In this document: positions 43,396 through 55,300 of the stretch, piece by piece
Numbering within the stretch: position 1 is the first letter of the stretch
How the letters are laid out: the number at the start of each line of letters is the position of its first letter
Assembly (NCBI GenBank): GCA_949751835.1
Contig: CATKHK010000067.1
Span: 62,001-126,000, forward strand
Direction: 5' to 3'
Length of the DNA: 64,000 nucleotides
From: Blepharisma japonicum
Taxonomy: Eukaryota; Ciliophora; Heterotrichea; Heterotrichida; Blepharismidae
Notes under the pieces: generated by a model
Told to the model about the DNA's origin: nothing
The model's database searches: none
The model's input: the letters and a program-made list of their open reading frames with translations, nothing else
Made by a program: the position numbers and the translations under genes

Positions 43396-45012
43396 CTATT
43401 GCAATACAAATGATTCCAACAGCTTTATTTGAAACACTTGAGAACCGATATTCATAGTCCCATACGTTTTACTGGAAAGAAAGCTACAAGTTTCAAATCC
43501 TGAATCAATTGAAAACGCAATGTCATGGTCATTTTTTCCAAAGCTTAACTCATCTTTAGAAAAATTTATCCATGCTTCACCTTCAGACGAATGGTAAAAC
43601 CTCGGCTCTGGTTCAAGCTGGAACACAAAAGAATTTACCATCTGCGAAGATTTTTTGTTAGACTGAATAGTGCAATCGATAAAAGCACCTAAAGTTTCTC
43701 CAGTTTTTGTTTGAGCTAAAAACAGCATCGGAGTTGATGGTGGGAATAAAGACGACCTGTTTTCTATCTCTCTCAAGGTTACCCCACATTCTTGACTTGA
43801 CAGTATAAACTTCGGTGCTAAAATCCTAAAGTTTGCTGGGAGATGGCTCCAGATCAAGTCAAAATGACAAACTGACATGATATTCGACTGCAACTGAATA
43901 GACAAACGAAACAGACCTGCGACATGCTCACTTACACTTTCAGGCTCAGGCTGCTCAGAATGGAAATCTTGGCGGTTAATGACAGCTCGGAAGCCAGTTC
44001 TTAATAGATCATCACAGCTAGTTAGGGAACAGCATTGGTTTTTAATATAAACTTCAATTTGTTCTTGCCTATACGGAAGCTCTCGTTGGAGTATGTTAAA
44101 TACTCCGTAAATTACTCGAATCAAAGTTTTGTTGCCTTCACATAAAAAACAGAGTAAAATCCGTAATAAGCATGAAATCCTGAAATATCCGACGAAAAAG
44201 CAATTCAGCATGTCAGAAATCAGCTTATTCAAGTCAAAGCTCTGAGAGTCCAAAAACGTTGCTAGGCCTCTCATATCTCTTCTAATTAAATTTGCAGTTT
44301 CTTGAACCAATATGTTATGCTCCCGCTTCGTGCAGGTAAAATGCCGTTTAAAGCTTGTTTCTTTTTCCTGTCTTGAATTAATTAATAATTTTGTTATCAA
44401 AGCATATGCTTCGTTTTCATTAAGGTATACAAGTAAAAGTGACAAAGCACCTACAATTTGTGGGCAAAATTTCACGAACGGGTGATAATTGTGGATTACC
44501 CATAAAATCCTTTTTAATGCGGCTTCTCCAACTGAATTTATATAATATCGGGAGAGGATTTTTTCGATAGAAGTGGCCGTTGAGAAAGTCGGGACTAATG
44601 TAAAAGTTTCAGGGATTTTACCTGAAAAAACTTCCATCAGCAAAGGATGGTATTCAATATCAGATCCTTTAATGGAAAATAGCTTAAGAATTACTGATCT
44701 TGCCAGTTTATCTGGAACACCACTAAATGGAATTTACCTCCTAATGTAATGTTTTCATTGCTTTCTTAATTCTGGGTGATACAAAGATGGGGATTCTTCA
44801 GTTTTTTTCTTGAGTGTCGGTGCAAGTCTTTTTCAATTTCTATTGTAAGTTGATTGGGTTCGTGAGTAGCTCTGCTCAGTGGTTTCTCTACGAAAAGCAG
44901 CTAAAAAGAGATATCCGCCGTCTTTAATTCACGACGCTTTCATAAGAGAATGTTCAGAAGAAGACATGTCTTGGCTATTTCTTTGATTCATTGCAGTGCA
45001 TGGGTTTCCCAT
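43396..45012 (-). CDS. TBC-TLDc protein, TBC1D24-like, with N-myristoylation motif
   Basis: A 533-residue protein, complement(join(43396..44722, 44738..45012)); three TGA-Trp codons lie in exon 1. The start MGNPCTAM fits N-myristoylation with Cys5 for palmitoylation. A 15-nt intron splits the TBC start: YIR|SGVPDKLARSVILKLF, equivalent to the 'IRxGIPxxLR' opening. The TBC domain continues to about residue 290. No arginine or glutamine finger is obvious, as in TBC1D24. The TLDc domain follows: FILSSQECGVTLREIENRSS, MLFLAQTKTGETLGAFIDCTI, SFVFQLEPEPRFY. In animals this architecture acts on vesicle traffic with ARF6/Rab. Length is close to TBC1D24 (559). Confidence 0.88.
44723..44737 (-). other. 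15-nt intron in TBC-TLDc gene
   Basis: On the minus strand GTAAATTCCATTTAG, phase 2. Unspliced, the frame reads TAA two codons after YIRR. Spliced, it gives the conserved TBC opening RSGVPDKL. Confidence 0.85.
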
Positions 45013-45312
45013 TTTTATTTCTAATCCTTTTATCGAAATCTATTTAAAGAGTTTTTGGCTGGTTTTTAATATTTCAACTGTTTTTTGTCGTATATACTAA
45101 TAGGTGAAATTATATTATATATGAAAATTATTGATATAAATATTAAATGGAATTTAATTAGAAGGATCATAATGGAAAAAAACTTTTAAATTATCTTAAC
45201 TGAGATAGATAATTGTTCTATTATTATTTATTAATTAAAATGAAGAATTATGGATAAAGCGCAGTTTGAAATGCTATCGAGCAATTTAAGCAAATATTCT
45301 TTGTTAAATAAA
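45013..45312. other. Intergenic, nothing recognised
   Basis: 300 bp, AT rich; 5' of the TBC-TLDc gene and 3' of the small membrane protein gene. Confidence 0.35.
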
Positions 45313-45501
45313 TTAATCTGTTTTGACCATGCTCTCTTCTAACTTTTTAACCAAAAATGCCAGCACAAGACTCATACATCCTAAAATAATGAGGTGAATT
45401 GTAGCGCCAGGAGGGCAAATGAGCAATGTTAGCATGCAGAACAAAAATAACCCTATCAAAAACTTGTAAAAAACAGGCAGAGGTATGCTAGGGATCATCA
45501 T
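45313..45501 (-). CDS. Small two-helix membrane protein, unknown
   Basis: About 62 residues from the paired ATG at 45501, with two hydrophobic helices (VFYKFLIGLFLFCMLTLLIC and TIHLIILGCMSLVLAFLV) and a short charged tail EESMVKTD. An in-frame ATG at 45591 would add 30 hydrophobic residues from AT-rich sequence; the shorter start is preferred. Its size and two-helix plan recall V-ATPase assembly factors such as VMA21, but no motif supports that. The stop is TAA. Confidence 0.5.
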   Translation of the reverse strand: MMIPSIPLPVFYKFLIGLFLFCMLTLLICPPGATIHLIILGCMSLVLAFLVKKLEESMVKTD

Positions 45502-45637
45502 CTTTACTGCTTGATATATAATTATAATATAAACATTTAAATGTGTTATAATTATAAATTTTACTAAAATTATCCTTAAAGTAAAACTCACTTAATTAAA
45601 AATCAATAAAATTTGTTTTATTTATAATGCCTTCTAT

Positions 45638-46615
45638 TTATTCCTTATTTATGTGGACTTCTTCTTTTATTTTTCTAATTTCCTCCTTTCTTTGCTCATC
45701 AATATTTTTTTCTAATTCATCAAGTTCTTGCTGTCTACTTTTTTCCATTTCCTCAACTAGCTGCTTGATAATTTGATTATTTCCCATTCCTTTGACATCC
45801 TGAATTTGTTCTTTGTATTTTTTCCGAATTTGGTGGGTTGATTTAATTTTTAATAAAACATATTTTTCCATAATATTTTCTAGCTCTTTTTCAAAAATTT
45901 CATATTTTAAAGGCTTTGGAACACCTCCAGATTTATCGCTTTCTCCTTCTGTCGATCTTCTTTTAGGAGGCTCGTTATTAGATGATATATTAGACATATC
46001 TAAGTAGTTAAAACTTCCAAATTTATTTGGCGATCGAGGAGATGAGCTTCGATTTCGATTTTTTTTCCTGCTGCTTATTCTATGTTCTAAAGCGATATCC
46101 TGACTGTCTAAATTCAGCTGAATTTCTTTCGAGGTTGCACTTGTGTCGAGGTCATGCTGCTTTATTACTCTTTCAGCCACCCTTTTTTGTGTTAAATTTT
46201 CAGTTTTCCTGGTTTCTGGAGCAAGCTCAAAAGGATTTTCTGGGGGAGTATTAAATAATTGTCTACCAGTAATGCTAATAGTGTGTCTTTCAGTAGGCTT
46301 TTCTGGTGAAGTGAACGAATTATCAGAATTAGCGACAAGAACGTTGTCTTCTTTCTGAATAAATCGGATCATTCTTTCTTGATAATACTTATACTTGGCA
46401 TCCCCAATAGATTCATAATACTCAATCGCTTGCTAAATAAATAATACTGAATATAGCTCTATAAGAGATTTAAAAGCCTCAATTGATTCTTGAGTTTCAA
46501 CTTGAATTTCTAAATCCAATACTCGATTGGCAAAATCAGCAGGCAGAGGATGGATTGAAGGTGAGTATTTTACTTTTGGACTTGCAAAATTTTTAGCTTT
46601 ATTTCGTTTTGACAT
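45638..46615 (-). CDS. MIT-like helical hairpin protein with coiled coil
   Basis: A 320-residue protein, complement(join(45638..46432, 46448..46615)). The start is ATG 46615 (MSKRNKAK). After a 15-nt intron the helices join: SIEAFKSLIELYS|QAIEYYESIGDAKYKYYQERMIRFIQ, a helical pattern similar to MIT domains, which bind ESCRT-III tails or katanin/spastin partners. The middle is disordered with SSRKKNRNRSSSPRSP, and the C-terminus is a long coiled coil (YEIFEKELENIMEKY). Divergent from the coiled-coil gene at 46660 across 44 bp. The MIT reading is tentative. Confidence 0.65.
46433..46447 (-). other. 15-nt intron in MIT-like gene
   Basis: On the minus strand GTATTATTTATTTAG, phase 0, after TCA. 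It contains a TAG, so the ORF would end there unspliced; removing it continues the same frame with no other change. Confidence 0.75.
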
Positions 46616-46659
46616 ATTTCTATAATGTATAACTGCTTCATTTATAATACCTTTCAAAG
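46616..46659. promoter_or_regulatory. 44-bp divergent promoter region
   Basis: Separates ATG 46615 (minus) and ATG 46660 (plus). AT rich, no specific element recognised. Confidence 0.5.
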
Positions 46660-48024
46660 ATGTCAAAGATTTTCTCACGATCCATGTCTGAATCTAAGCT
46701 GATAACATTCAGATCTACAAATATCTGTCTTGAGCATGAAACTAATGATTTTACCCGCAAGCTTGAGCGAGAACGAAGGGTTTCTAACCTCTTAAATAAA
46801 GACCTTGAAGAATTAGTGGAAGAACTAGGAATCAAGAATAAAAAGCTTCATAATAAAATAGATAACCAAAGAAACCGCAAAGGAAAACAAAAAATTGGAA
46901 TTTTGGAAGAGAATCTTGATAGATCACTAAAGCAGCTGAGTGAAATTAAAGTGCTAAATCTAGCATTGAAAAACCAGATATGTGCATTTAGAAAGGAAAA
47001 AAATTTGTATAAAACCAGAAATGAAGGGCTAAAACACAATATTGAAGAACTCAAGACATTCTCGAGTAAACTCAGATCAGAATCTATGGACTCGCTAAAG
47101 GTCAATGATTATATGAAAGAGAAAATTGATGGAGCAGAGAAATCAAAAGAAGCTTTGAGGAGTTTCCATCACGATAAAATTGGTGCATTAACAAGCCAAA
47201 TTCTGAGTGAAGCTCATGATGGGAATCGATATTTGCATGGAATCTCAGTTAAGCTGGCTGATCCAATTGCTAATGCTTCAGAAGTTTTCCAAATAATCAA
47301 AAATCAAGCAAACTCATGGAAACAAAAATGCATTAAGAAAAGGTCTTCTATTAATGAATACTCAGATTTTATCAAAATTTTGAATGATGGGATCGAAAAA
47401 ATGAGAAGAAGTGGCAAAAAAGCTACATTAAATGACACTGTAAATGCGTTTTTAAACTATTTTGAAGAATCAAATAAGCTTTCAGAATATCTTGATAAGC
47501 TTAGAGACGATCTATCAAGAAATGAAGATGAGCTGAGCTTGACAAGAGAACAAATAAAACTTTTTCATTCGTGCAAAGAAATAGATAAAAATGATATGAA
47601 TTCTAAATTAAAACAAATAGATAATGAAATTTCAAAAACAGCACAACTAAGGCAAGATTTTACACAAAACTCTGAAGATATGACAGAAAAAATAAAAAAT
47701 TTGAACATGCCTTTAGCAAGTATTTCAAGAAACCTTGAAACTCTTGCACTAATTGAGAACTTTGAATATGACTTAGATTCAAGTAAAAACGCTATTGAAT
47801 TATTACAAAAACTAGAAAAAGGAATCGACTTAATAATATTTTCATCACAAAATTTAAATAGAAATGATGATATTATTTTACCACCTATTCAAAGGCTAAA
47901 ACCTTCTGATGTTGATATTGAAGCTTTTATTGATCCTGAAGAAGTGAGTTATCCATTTACCGTACAAGATTTACGACAAAAAGCAGCTAAATCTTTGCAA
48001 TTTTTTAAAGAAAGTCATAAGTAA
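46660..48024 (+). CDS. Long coiled-coil protein
   Basis: A 454-residue protein from ATG 46660, almost entirely heptad coiled coil from residue 20 to about 430, with breaks near residue 180 and 270. Examples are LNKDLEELVEELGIKNKKL and LNLALKNQICAFRKEKNLY. No TGA codon; the stop is TAA. It could be a basal-body, striated-fibre or kinetodesmal protein, but no signature separates these. The gene neighbourhood offers no clue. Confidence 0.75.
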   Translation: MSKIFSRSMSESKLITFRSTNICLEHETNDFTRKLERERRVSNLLNKDLEELVEELGIKNKKLHNKIDNQRNRKGKQKIGILEENLDRSLKQLSEIKVLNLALKNQICAFRKEKNLYKTRNEGLKHNIEELKTFSSKLRSESMDSLKVNDYMKEKIDGAEKSKEALRSFHHDKIGALTSQILSEAHDGNRYLHGISVKLADPIANASEVFQIIKNQANSWKQKCIKKRSSINEYSDFIKILNDGIEKMRRSGKKATLNDTVNAFLNYFEESNKLSEYLDKLRDDLSRNEDELSLTREQIKLFHSCKEIDKNDMNSKLKQIDNEISKTAQLRQDFTQNSEDMTEKIKNLNMPLASISRNLETLALIENFEYDLDSSKNAIELLQKLEKGIDLIIFSSQNLNRNDDIILPPIQRLKPSDVDIEAFIDPEEVSYPFTVQDLRQKAAKSLQFFKESHK

Positions 48025-48213
48025 TGTTTTAAATAATAAAAATGCATAATAATATTTTTATAATCAAAATATTTTCATTTACAATAAATGCACTTGGCAA
48101 AAGTACGCTATTAATATAGAAAAATAAGATAATGGCTACCAAAGATTTTATTTATTTAAAATATATACCTTTAAAATCAAATTATAAGCTATTGTAAAAT
48201 TATTTAAATTATA

Positions 48214-49029
48214 ATGTCACTTCCATTTGGAGCTAAATATTTAAAAGACACAGGGATTTTACAAGCTTATCAAGCATTTATTGCTAGTCTAATGGAAAAT
48301 GGTCCACCTGAAGGAGATCCTCTAGAGCAAGCTTCAAAATTCATATTAAACTATGAATCTACTATAAAAACACAAAAATCAAAACTTGCAGGAGAAACTG
48401 ATGAAAAAATTGACAACAATGAAAATGAAGAACCAGCTGAATCCAAAAAAGAAAGGAAAAAAATTATTTTAAAAACAAAGCCGAGGGTCCATCCTAGTAG
48501 CCAAAATATTACACCGTCCGTTTTTGAAACTAAAGAAAGGAAAAGACCATTAATTTCAGCCTATAAGAAACAAGAAATTGATTATTCTTATATTGATGTT
48601 TTTGAAGGGAAAAGAATTATAATAGATCCTTTACAGCCACAGCCTGCTGTTGAAATAACCATTTCTAAAGAAAATTATGAGGTTGGCGGAGATGAATATA
48701 ACGAGATTGCGCAAGGAGAAAGCATGGTTAACTATGAGAGCCAAAATGAGATATCGAAGCCTGGAACTGCTAACTCGATGAAATCATCAGTCTCTTCAAA
48801 GTCTTCAAAATCTTCCAAATCATCTAAGCATCCAGTTAAAGTCGGAATGGGAGAAAAGAAACGATCTCAAACTTCAAGGGTTTTCCAAGAAATGGCAGAA
48901 ATAGAAGACTCTGATAAACCTGCAACTGCAAAGAGGTTTGAAGAAAATAAATCAATGAATGTACACCAAGAGCTCAAAATGCCCCAGTCACCAGCAATGC
49001 AAGAAATAAAAGAAGGAGGGGAAATATAA
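48214..49029 (+). CDS. Protein with RIIa/DPY-30-like N-terminus, probably ciliary
   Basis: A 271-residue protein. The N-terminal 50 residues (YLKDTGILQAYQAFIASLMENGPPEGDPLEQASKFI) fit the dimerisation/docking pattern (helix, L..L...P..DPl..) seen in RIIa and DPY-30-like proteins of radial spokes and fibrous sheath. The rest is polar, with a run of Ser-Lys pairs (SSKSSKSSKSSKH) near residue 200 and many acidic residues. The pattern suggests binding to an A-kinase-anchoring helix; the match is moderate. No TGA codon. Confidence 0.6.
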   Translation: MSLPFGAKYLKDTGILQAYQAFIASLMENGPPEGDPLEQASKFILNYESTIKTQKSKLAGETDEKIDNNENEEPAESKKERKKIILKTKPRVHPSSQNITPSVFETKERKRPLISAYKKQEIDYSYIDVFEGKRIIIDPLQPQPAVEITISKENYEVGGDEYNEIAQGESMVNYESQNEISKPGTANSMKSSVSSKSSKSSKSSKHPVKVGMGEKKRSQTSRVFQEMAEIEDSDKPATAKRFEENKSMNVHQELKMPQSPAMQEIKEGGEI

Positions 49030-49095
49030 AACAGGATTACTAAAAATTTATAAGAAAACTAAATTATTCTAGGCATAAATATTAAGTACGTAAAA

Positions 49096-51309
49096 CTAGT
49101 GCTGGTTTTCTGATTCTATTTTTTTTCCTTCTTCAATAAATCTTTTATATTCGCCTTTAGTTTCAAATGGTCTTTCTCCTAGAACTTCTACCAAATCTGA
49201 ATGGGTAACTCTTTCTTTATCCATTAAAGTTCCAGCCAATTTCTCAATTAAATCCTTTTTGCTTAATAATAAATCTCTTGTCTTTTGTAAGCAATGGTCT
49301 ACAACAGTCCTGACTTCTTCATCAATGATTCGATTTGTATCCTCGCTAAATGGCTTGCTGAATGACTCCTGCTCATAATTATACCCAACAACTCCAAGTT
49401 TTTCAGTCATCCCAAAGCTTGACACAATTGCCTGGGCAATTTGAGTTGACTTTGACAAGTCATCTTGAGCTCCAGTTGTGACCTTTCCAAAGAAAATTTC
49501 TTCAGCAACTCTGCCACCTAATGTTGCACAAATTTTATCAATTAATTCTTCTTTAGAATAAAGCATAGTTTCATTTGGTAAAAATTGAGCAAAGCCAAGA
49601 GCACCTTTAGATCTAGGCAAAATACTGACTTTTAATACAGGGTCAGCGCCCTCCAAAAACCATCCAGCAACTGCGTGCCCAGCTTCATGATGAGCCACAA
49701 TTGATTTTTCTCGGCCAGACAATTTTTTGGTTTTTTCGAGACCTCCTATAACTCTTTCTGAAGCTGTCTCAAAATCTGCTTTATCAACATGTTCCTTATT
49801 TCCTCGGGCTGCTACAATGGCAGCTTCATTACATAAGTTAGCTAAGTCAGCGCCACTGAATCCAGGTGTTAACGCAGCAATTCTTCTAGCGTAATCTTCA
49901 GTTTTTAGCTCAGGGTTGAGTTTTAAAGGCTGCAAATGGACCTTTAAAATTTCTTCTCTTCCTTCAATATCAGGTAATGTTAGCTCAATAGTTCTATCAA
50001 ACCTTCCAGGTCTTAATAGTGCGCTATCAAGGATATCTTTTCTATTAGTACCAGCCATAACTACTACATGAGAATCAGTAGAAAACCCATCCATTTCTAC
50101 TAGAAGCTGATTTAGGGTGTTATCTCTTTCGTCGTTTCCACCCATTTTTCCATGTCTTTTTTTACCAACTGCATCAATTTCGTCAATAAAAATAATTGAA
50201 GGCGCTCTCTCTCTGGCTTGCTTGAAAAGCTGCCTAACTCTGCTTGCACCAACTCCAACAAACATTTCTACGAAATCGGACCCAGAAATCGAAAAAAATG
50301 GGACTCCAGCTTCTCCTGCTGCAGCTTTTGCTAAAAGAGTTTTTCCAGTCCCAGGTGGGCCCACTAATAAAGCGCCTCTTGGTATTCTTGCTCCTAATTT
50401 TTTAAATTTCTTTGGATTTTTCAAAAATTCCACAAATTCCATGATTTCTTTTTTAGCTTCCTGAAGTCCAGCTACATCTTTAAATTTCACATCGATTTTT
50501 TTATCAATTCCATAAACCTTAAACGAAGCTTTTGTCATGCCAAAAATATCACCCCAGCCTCCGCCGCCGCTACTTGAATTGCCTCCTCTTGATTTTTTAA
50601 TAACATTATAAAGTATCCCTAATGCGACCAGTGTGATAATAGTAGAAGGAGAAATAAGAGAAGCGACAGATTCCAGCATAGGTTGGCTTTTTTCTTCATA
50701 TTCAACAGGAATTAAGTCTTTTTTATCTTTCCCCAATGCAATTTGTTCAGCATGAAGAGAAGCTAAAAATGAATTGATATCAGGAATTCGGAGCTTGCCA
50801 ACTTTATCTTCATAACTGTTTATAAGGTAAACGTCGTGGAGGACACTTAAGTCTTTAGATTTAGAAATTTCGATTTTGATCTTTTTTAATGCATTTGTCT
50901 CTATGTATTTTTGGATTAGTTCTTGAAATGTGATTAAAGGAACGTGATCATCTGGCTGGTATTGAAGCAGTGCATATCCTAAACTGGCTGCTGCTAAAAT
51001 GCCGAGGTTTCTCCAGTTGTTAGGATTCTTGTTAAAGCTGGATTTCATATCTTCGAATGACCATTTAAGCTTTTCTGATGAAGACTTATGTGTATTTTTT
51101 TCTTCTTTGTCAGCTTTTTCTTCTTTCTTTGACTCTTCTTTAGGCTCTTCTTTTGGCTTCTCTTGTGTTTCTTGTTTTTCATTGGATTCGAGGTCTTTTT
51201 TCTTCTTGTAAAATTTTTCAAACCCTTTAGGTGGCTTATCATCAGAAAATGCCCTAAATGGCGGTCGATACCCTGACGCTAAAAGTCTCCATACTCGTCT
51301 ACTTAACAT
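49096..51309 (-). CDS. Mitochondrial m-AAA protease, AFG3-like
   Basis: A 737-residue inner-membrane protease, close in length to AFG3L2/Yta12. The leader [21 protein letters not shown] is mitochondrial; a long Glu/Lys stretch follows. Two membrane helices flank an intermembrane-space domain (about 100-116 and 217-236). The AAA domain has Walker A GPPGTGKT (317-324), Walker B FIDEIDA (374-380) and the pore-loop FVEMFVG. The zinc site is HEAGH (541-545). It degrades misfolded inner-membrane proteins and matures L32-type substrates. No TGA codon occurs. Confidence 0.96.
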   Translation of the reverse strand: MLSRRVWRLLASGYRPPFRAFSDDKPPKGFEKFYKKKKDLESNEKQETQEKPKEEPKEESKKEEKADKEEKNTHKSSSEKLKWSFEDMKSSFNKNPNNWRNLGILAAASLGYALLQYQPDDHVPLITFQELIQKYIETNALKKIKIEISKSKDLSVLHDVYLINSYEDKVGKLRIPDINSFLASLHAEQIALGKDKKDLIPVEYEEKSQPMLESVASLISPSTIITLVALGILYNVIKKSRGGNSSSGGGGWGDIFGMTKASFKVYGIDKKIDVKFKDVAGLQEAKKEIMEFVEFLKNPKKFKKLGARIPRGALLVGPPGTGKTLLAKAAAGEAGVPFFSISGSDFVEMFVGVGASRVRQLFKQARERAPSIIFIDEIDAVGKKRHGKMGGNDERDNTLNQLLVEMDGFSTDSHVVVMAGTNRKDILDSALLRPGRFDRTIELTLPDIEGREEILKVHLQPLKLNPELKTEDYARRIAALTPGFSGADLANLCNEAAIVAARGNKEHVDKADFETASERVIGGLEKTKKLSGREKSIVAHHEAGHAVAGWFLEGADPVLKVSILPRSKGALGFAQFLPNETMLYSKEELIDKICATLGGRVAEEIFFGKVTTGAQDDLSKSTQIAQAIVSSFGMTEKLGVVGYNYEQESFSKPFSEDTNRIIDEEVRTVVDHCLQKTRDLLLSKKDLIEKLAGTLMDKERVTHSDLVEVLGERPFETKGEYKRFIEEGKKIESENQH

Positions 51310-51490
51310 TTATAAGGAAAAATGTAGTTTAAGTAGATTTGCTGAATGAAATGGAAATTAAAGACTTTATTGGTAAAATGTAAGGCTGAATTGCAATTAT
51401 TTATAAGCACCAAAGAAATATTTTTAATGCAAATTTATAGTACAGTTGAGCGAATTATATGAATTTTGGTGATACTTATGAAAGATTATT
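51310..51490. other. Divergent intergenic region
   Basis: 181 bp between the AFG3-like start and a plus-strand gene. A short minus-strand open stretch overlaps the next gene and is a shadow. Confidence 0.35.
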
Positions 51491-52300
51491 ATGGAGAAAG
51501 GAATCAAAATAAGAAATAAAACTGATAGCAGGCGGGTAGAGACATTAAAGCAAGCACTTAACAATATCAAAAATAAAAAAATCTCAGAGAAAAGCGACCC
51601 TCTCCCCTCATTTTCACAGTTTAAATCGATTTTCAATGAGAACGGATTTCATGATGATAATTTTCAAAAAGAAAGTATTACAGATCGACAAAGGAGAAGC
51701 CCAAATGAAAAATTTTTTGGTTCTCAGCCTGATAAAAGCCCTATAAGATCACTATCTACTCAAAGAAACTTAAATAATGACTATCGAAAAATGCACCTGG
51801 AGCAGCTAGGAAGAAAAAAGAATGATCTTTTAAAGGACTCCGAAAATGGCAACCTTCACCCAGAACCTATTAGGATTAAAAATGAAAAAAATCCTGAGAA
51901 AGTTGACAATTTTCCTTATATGCTTGGTGTAGGTGGCAGCCCATTTCGTAATGTCCATGATAAATACAGTTCAGGTTATGCCAAAGCTCCACGACGATTA
52001 GAACCACTTTTTGCAGATAATCACCTCGTAAAAGTGTATAAAACAGGCAAAATCATTCAAGATAAATATTTTATTGTAGAGGTCAGTAAAGATCATAAAG
52101 TGCTAAAGATTATGATTTACAACTTAGAAGACCCTGAGAAGTTCGGATTAGAAATTTCCCTTAAAGATGCCAAAAAGCTTATCGGCGATGCTGGAAATTA
52201 TGAAAAGTTGGTGGAAATGGTTAAGTTTGAAGGGAATGAGCTCATGCTAATTGAAGACTCCTTAACCAATGAAAATGCAGACCATCCAATTGTGTCATAA
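51491..52300 (+). CDS. Unknown protein with a small C-terminal domain
   Basis: A 269-residue protein from ATG 51491. Residues 1-160 are polar and disordered with SPNEKFF and SPIRSLST sites. Residues about 175-265 look folded: VKVYKTGKIIQDKYFIVEV, LKIMIYNLEDPEKFGLEIS and YEKLVEMVKFEGNELML, mixed beta and helix. No family recognised. No TGA codon. It lies 85 bp upstream of the glucan-synthase gene on the same strand. Confidence 0.65.
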   Translation: MEKGIKIRNKTDSRRVETLKQALNNIKNKKISEKSDPLPSFSQFKSIFNENGFHDDNFQKESITDRQRRSPNEKFFGSQPDKSPIRSLSTQRNLNNDYRKMHLEQLGRKKNDLLKDSENGNLHPEPIRIKNEKNPEKVDNFPYMLGVGGSPFRNVHDKYSSGYAKAPRRLEPLFADNHLVKVYKTGKIIQDKYFIVEVSKDHKVLKIMIYNLEDPEKFGLEISLKDAKKLIGDAGNYEKLVEMVKFEGNELMLIEDSLTNENADHPIVS

Positions 52301-52385
52301 TTAAAAAATTAAGTCAGTGGTAAAAATAATGATTTATTAAATGAATAATAATTCTGAACAATAATAGCCCACAATTTACATTAAA

Positions 52386-55300
52386 ATGTCGGACACATTA
52401 GTAATCGAAATAAGAAGCCAGCTTTTGCATTTGCTATGTGAACTAGCTTCCACTGTAAAATAAATGTAGCCCGCAAATGCGAAAGAAGTGATAAAATCCA
52501 CTCTTGAGTCTATAAAAGCTCATTTATTAAGCTATTCTTCGATTACTGTATTTTCTATTCAGAATTCAAATATCTTAGGACTAGACCCTACACACATAGC
52601 TAAAATTATTCTGAAATTACATCAGATCCTAATGGAAGTATCTTCAGAATTCCACCTTCTTGTATCAAATAATTCATATGAAGCTCATGCACTATATAAA
52701 ATTTTAGAAGGAATAAATGCTGGCTCATTAATAAAGACAGAAAGTAGCTTTAGGGTTCATATCACAGATGGAGTTACTTCAGTAATGGGTACAGAAATTT
52801 TTATTAACAAAGAGCTGATGCTTTTAGCAGTGTCAGCAAGAGGCTCGTTTAATCCCTATATAAATGCAATTACAGCTAAACTCTTAGAAGATGTAGGATT
52901 CCCTATTAGGCCAATGAAAAGCTTAGACGAGTTATGCCAAACTGCATTCAGATTATTTGAAGACTCCGGAACCCACTTCCTCGATAAGCAAAAATACGAA
53001 AAATATCTAGATATATTCGTTTGGGGCAAACCTGGCAAAATTGCTGACGCTCTCAACGAATTAACTACAGATTTATGGTTTTCTGTCCTAAAAAATAACA
53101 AAGAAAGCTTATCATATATTGAACAACTTCTTGTTGGCCTCTTGGGCCACGCTGATTCTAGATCTCGAGATCTAGCAGTAATGCATTTAAACGCTTTTTA
53201 TGACGACACTGATTGGGAGTTGCTTCAGCCTTTTAATGTAAAAATCAGAACAATAGGTAAGGAATTCGTTATAAGAGAAATGGCAGAGTTAGAAGACGTA
53301 GATTTAAAAAATATTTTCATGGAGCTTCATGCTCCTGGATTTCATAAAGATTCGAAAAATTACGTACTTTCTTATCATGCTCCAGAAATTAGAGAAACCA
53401 GCTCAGGGGTTTTCTTAAAAGTTGATTTAGGGACATTTACGAGGTGCGGGTTTTATGACTGAAGATTTAGCCAAATTAAAGATGGGACTTTGCAGCCAAT
53501 TATGTCCAGTTTTGATAAAATGAACAGTGATGTTAGCCTTAATCCTATACAAGGAAGGTTTATTGTACACCCTGGGGATGTAAAAGATTTGCAGATCCAT
53601 GAAATTTTTATTGATTTTCAAGATGCTAAGTTTGACACAAATACTGGGAAAATAATTGAAAGAGGTACCTTTGAATCAGTCACGAATAGTCTAAAAGAAA
53701 GATATTCCAATGGAATTAACTGTTGCTATTTAATGGGAGCTTTAGAAAGAGATACGGGCACAGATCTGCAGAATCCTAATGCATCTCCATTAGCACTCAC
53801 ATGTAGGGCTACAGCTTGCAGCTTATTAGGTGGTGCGTCAGAGTTTAAAAATTTAATGTCTGAGGCAAAAGACGTCGGAATGAGGATCCTTGTTGATTGT
53901 GTAGCTAGGATAAGCTCAAAAAATTATCATAGGAGATACAAAAATAAGTCACTTTATACAAGAAATTCAGAAGGGCTTCCTGTTGTATGTCATGGTTCTG
54001 AAGGCAGGGCGCTAAAGTTTGAGGATTCGATGATGTTGAATTATCGAAAATCTGAGGTGTGAAATTTATTAATAAGTGATATTCTCACCTTTGCTAAAAA
54101 TTATAAAATTGATGGAGTTCATATGGATAATGCCCAAGCTTGGCCGCAAATTATGGAGCTCGATGCTGGAGAAATGTATAGAAAAGACCCAGATGGTCAA
54201 CCTCACTATACAACTCAAGAAATTTTTGATGGCCTTGTCGTAAAGCGCAATGAAAACTACGCATATTGGGCCAGCTTATTAAGAGATAAATACCCAAACC
54301 CTATATTTGTAAAAATTTGTAAAGAGCTATGGAGAGAATTCCCAGAATTTTATATAATTGCAGACTGCTGGAAAGGTGATGGGATGGAAGAAAGAGATAA
54401 ATGCATCATTTCTTCAGGACCAATTCCTAGACTTTATGATCTTCCTGTCAAACTTGCAGCTCTTTTTGGCAAAAAACTCCACAAGAATGGCACTTTTGAA
54501 GAAACAGAAAAAAAAGATGTCAGCATTATGAGGACTTGGCACGAAGACATGCTACGAAAAATGCCTGAAGGCGCTATTGTTGTCCAAAGTTCCACAGGTC
54601 ACTCACTACCGTATCCAGCTTTGCTTTATGGCCGAGGTGCATGGGCAGCAGTAGATGTGCTATTTTTTATGAATTATGTTCCTATGAGTTTTATAGGTGA
54701 ACAAGATGGCCATGCATATAGATCAAAAATAGGCAGTCTTTATGACTTTGAAGAAAGCGCACCTATTAATATTGCAAGTCGGCTTTCAGGGACTGATTTA
54801 ACTGAGCTAGATATCCCAAGCATGAGGCCATCCGGAATTCCAAGAATTGAATCAGCTGCATCTTTATCAGTAGTTCCAGACATAAATGAGCTAAAAATAA
54901 AAGAAGAAAAATACCAAAAAGAACTAGGACCTGAGTTCGGATTTGACTTGAAAAAAATAAAGCTTCATTATATTCATAGAAGAGGTCTGAGGCATGAAAA
55001 AGACGTATTAAAGCATGGAGAATTAATACCTATTGTAATGAGACATGAGCATGGCTGGCACAAACAAGTTTTGGCATTTGCAAGATGTCTGCCTGAAGAA
55101 ATCGCTATCATTGCAATCAATCTAAACGAACATCCTGTAAAAGGATGGCTTGACTTGAAAAGCTTGACAGCTTATTTAGAAAAAGATGGAGGGGTTGTTT
55201 ATAGCATTGGGGATTGGGATAACCCAGAAACTGGCGATTTTTACTTTAAAGAAGAATTGCTGATGGATCAGCATTATGTTTCAATACATCCATATAGATC

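Noticed and set aside
45502-45591. Upstream ATG for the small membrane protein
   Set aside because: The extra 30 residues come from low-complexity AT sequence; the ATG at 45501 gives a compact two-helix protein.
51045-51242. Minus-strand frame of Lys/Arg-rich residues
   Set aside because: Shadow of the Glu/Lys-rich linker of the AFG3-like protease in another frame.
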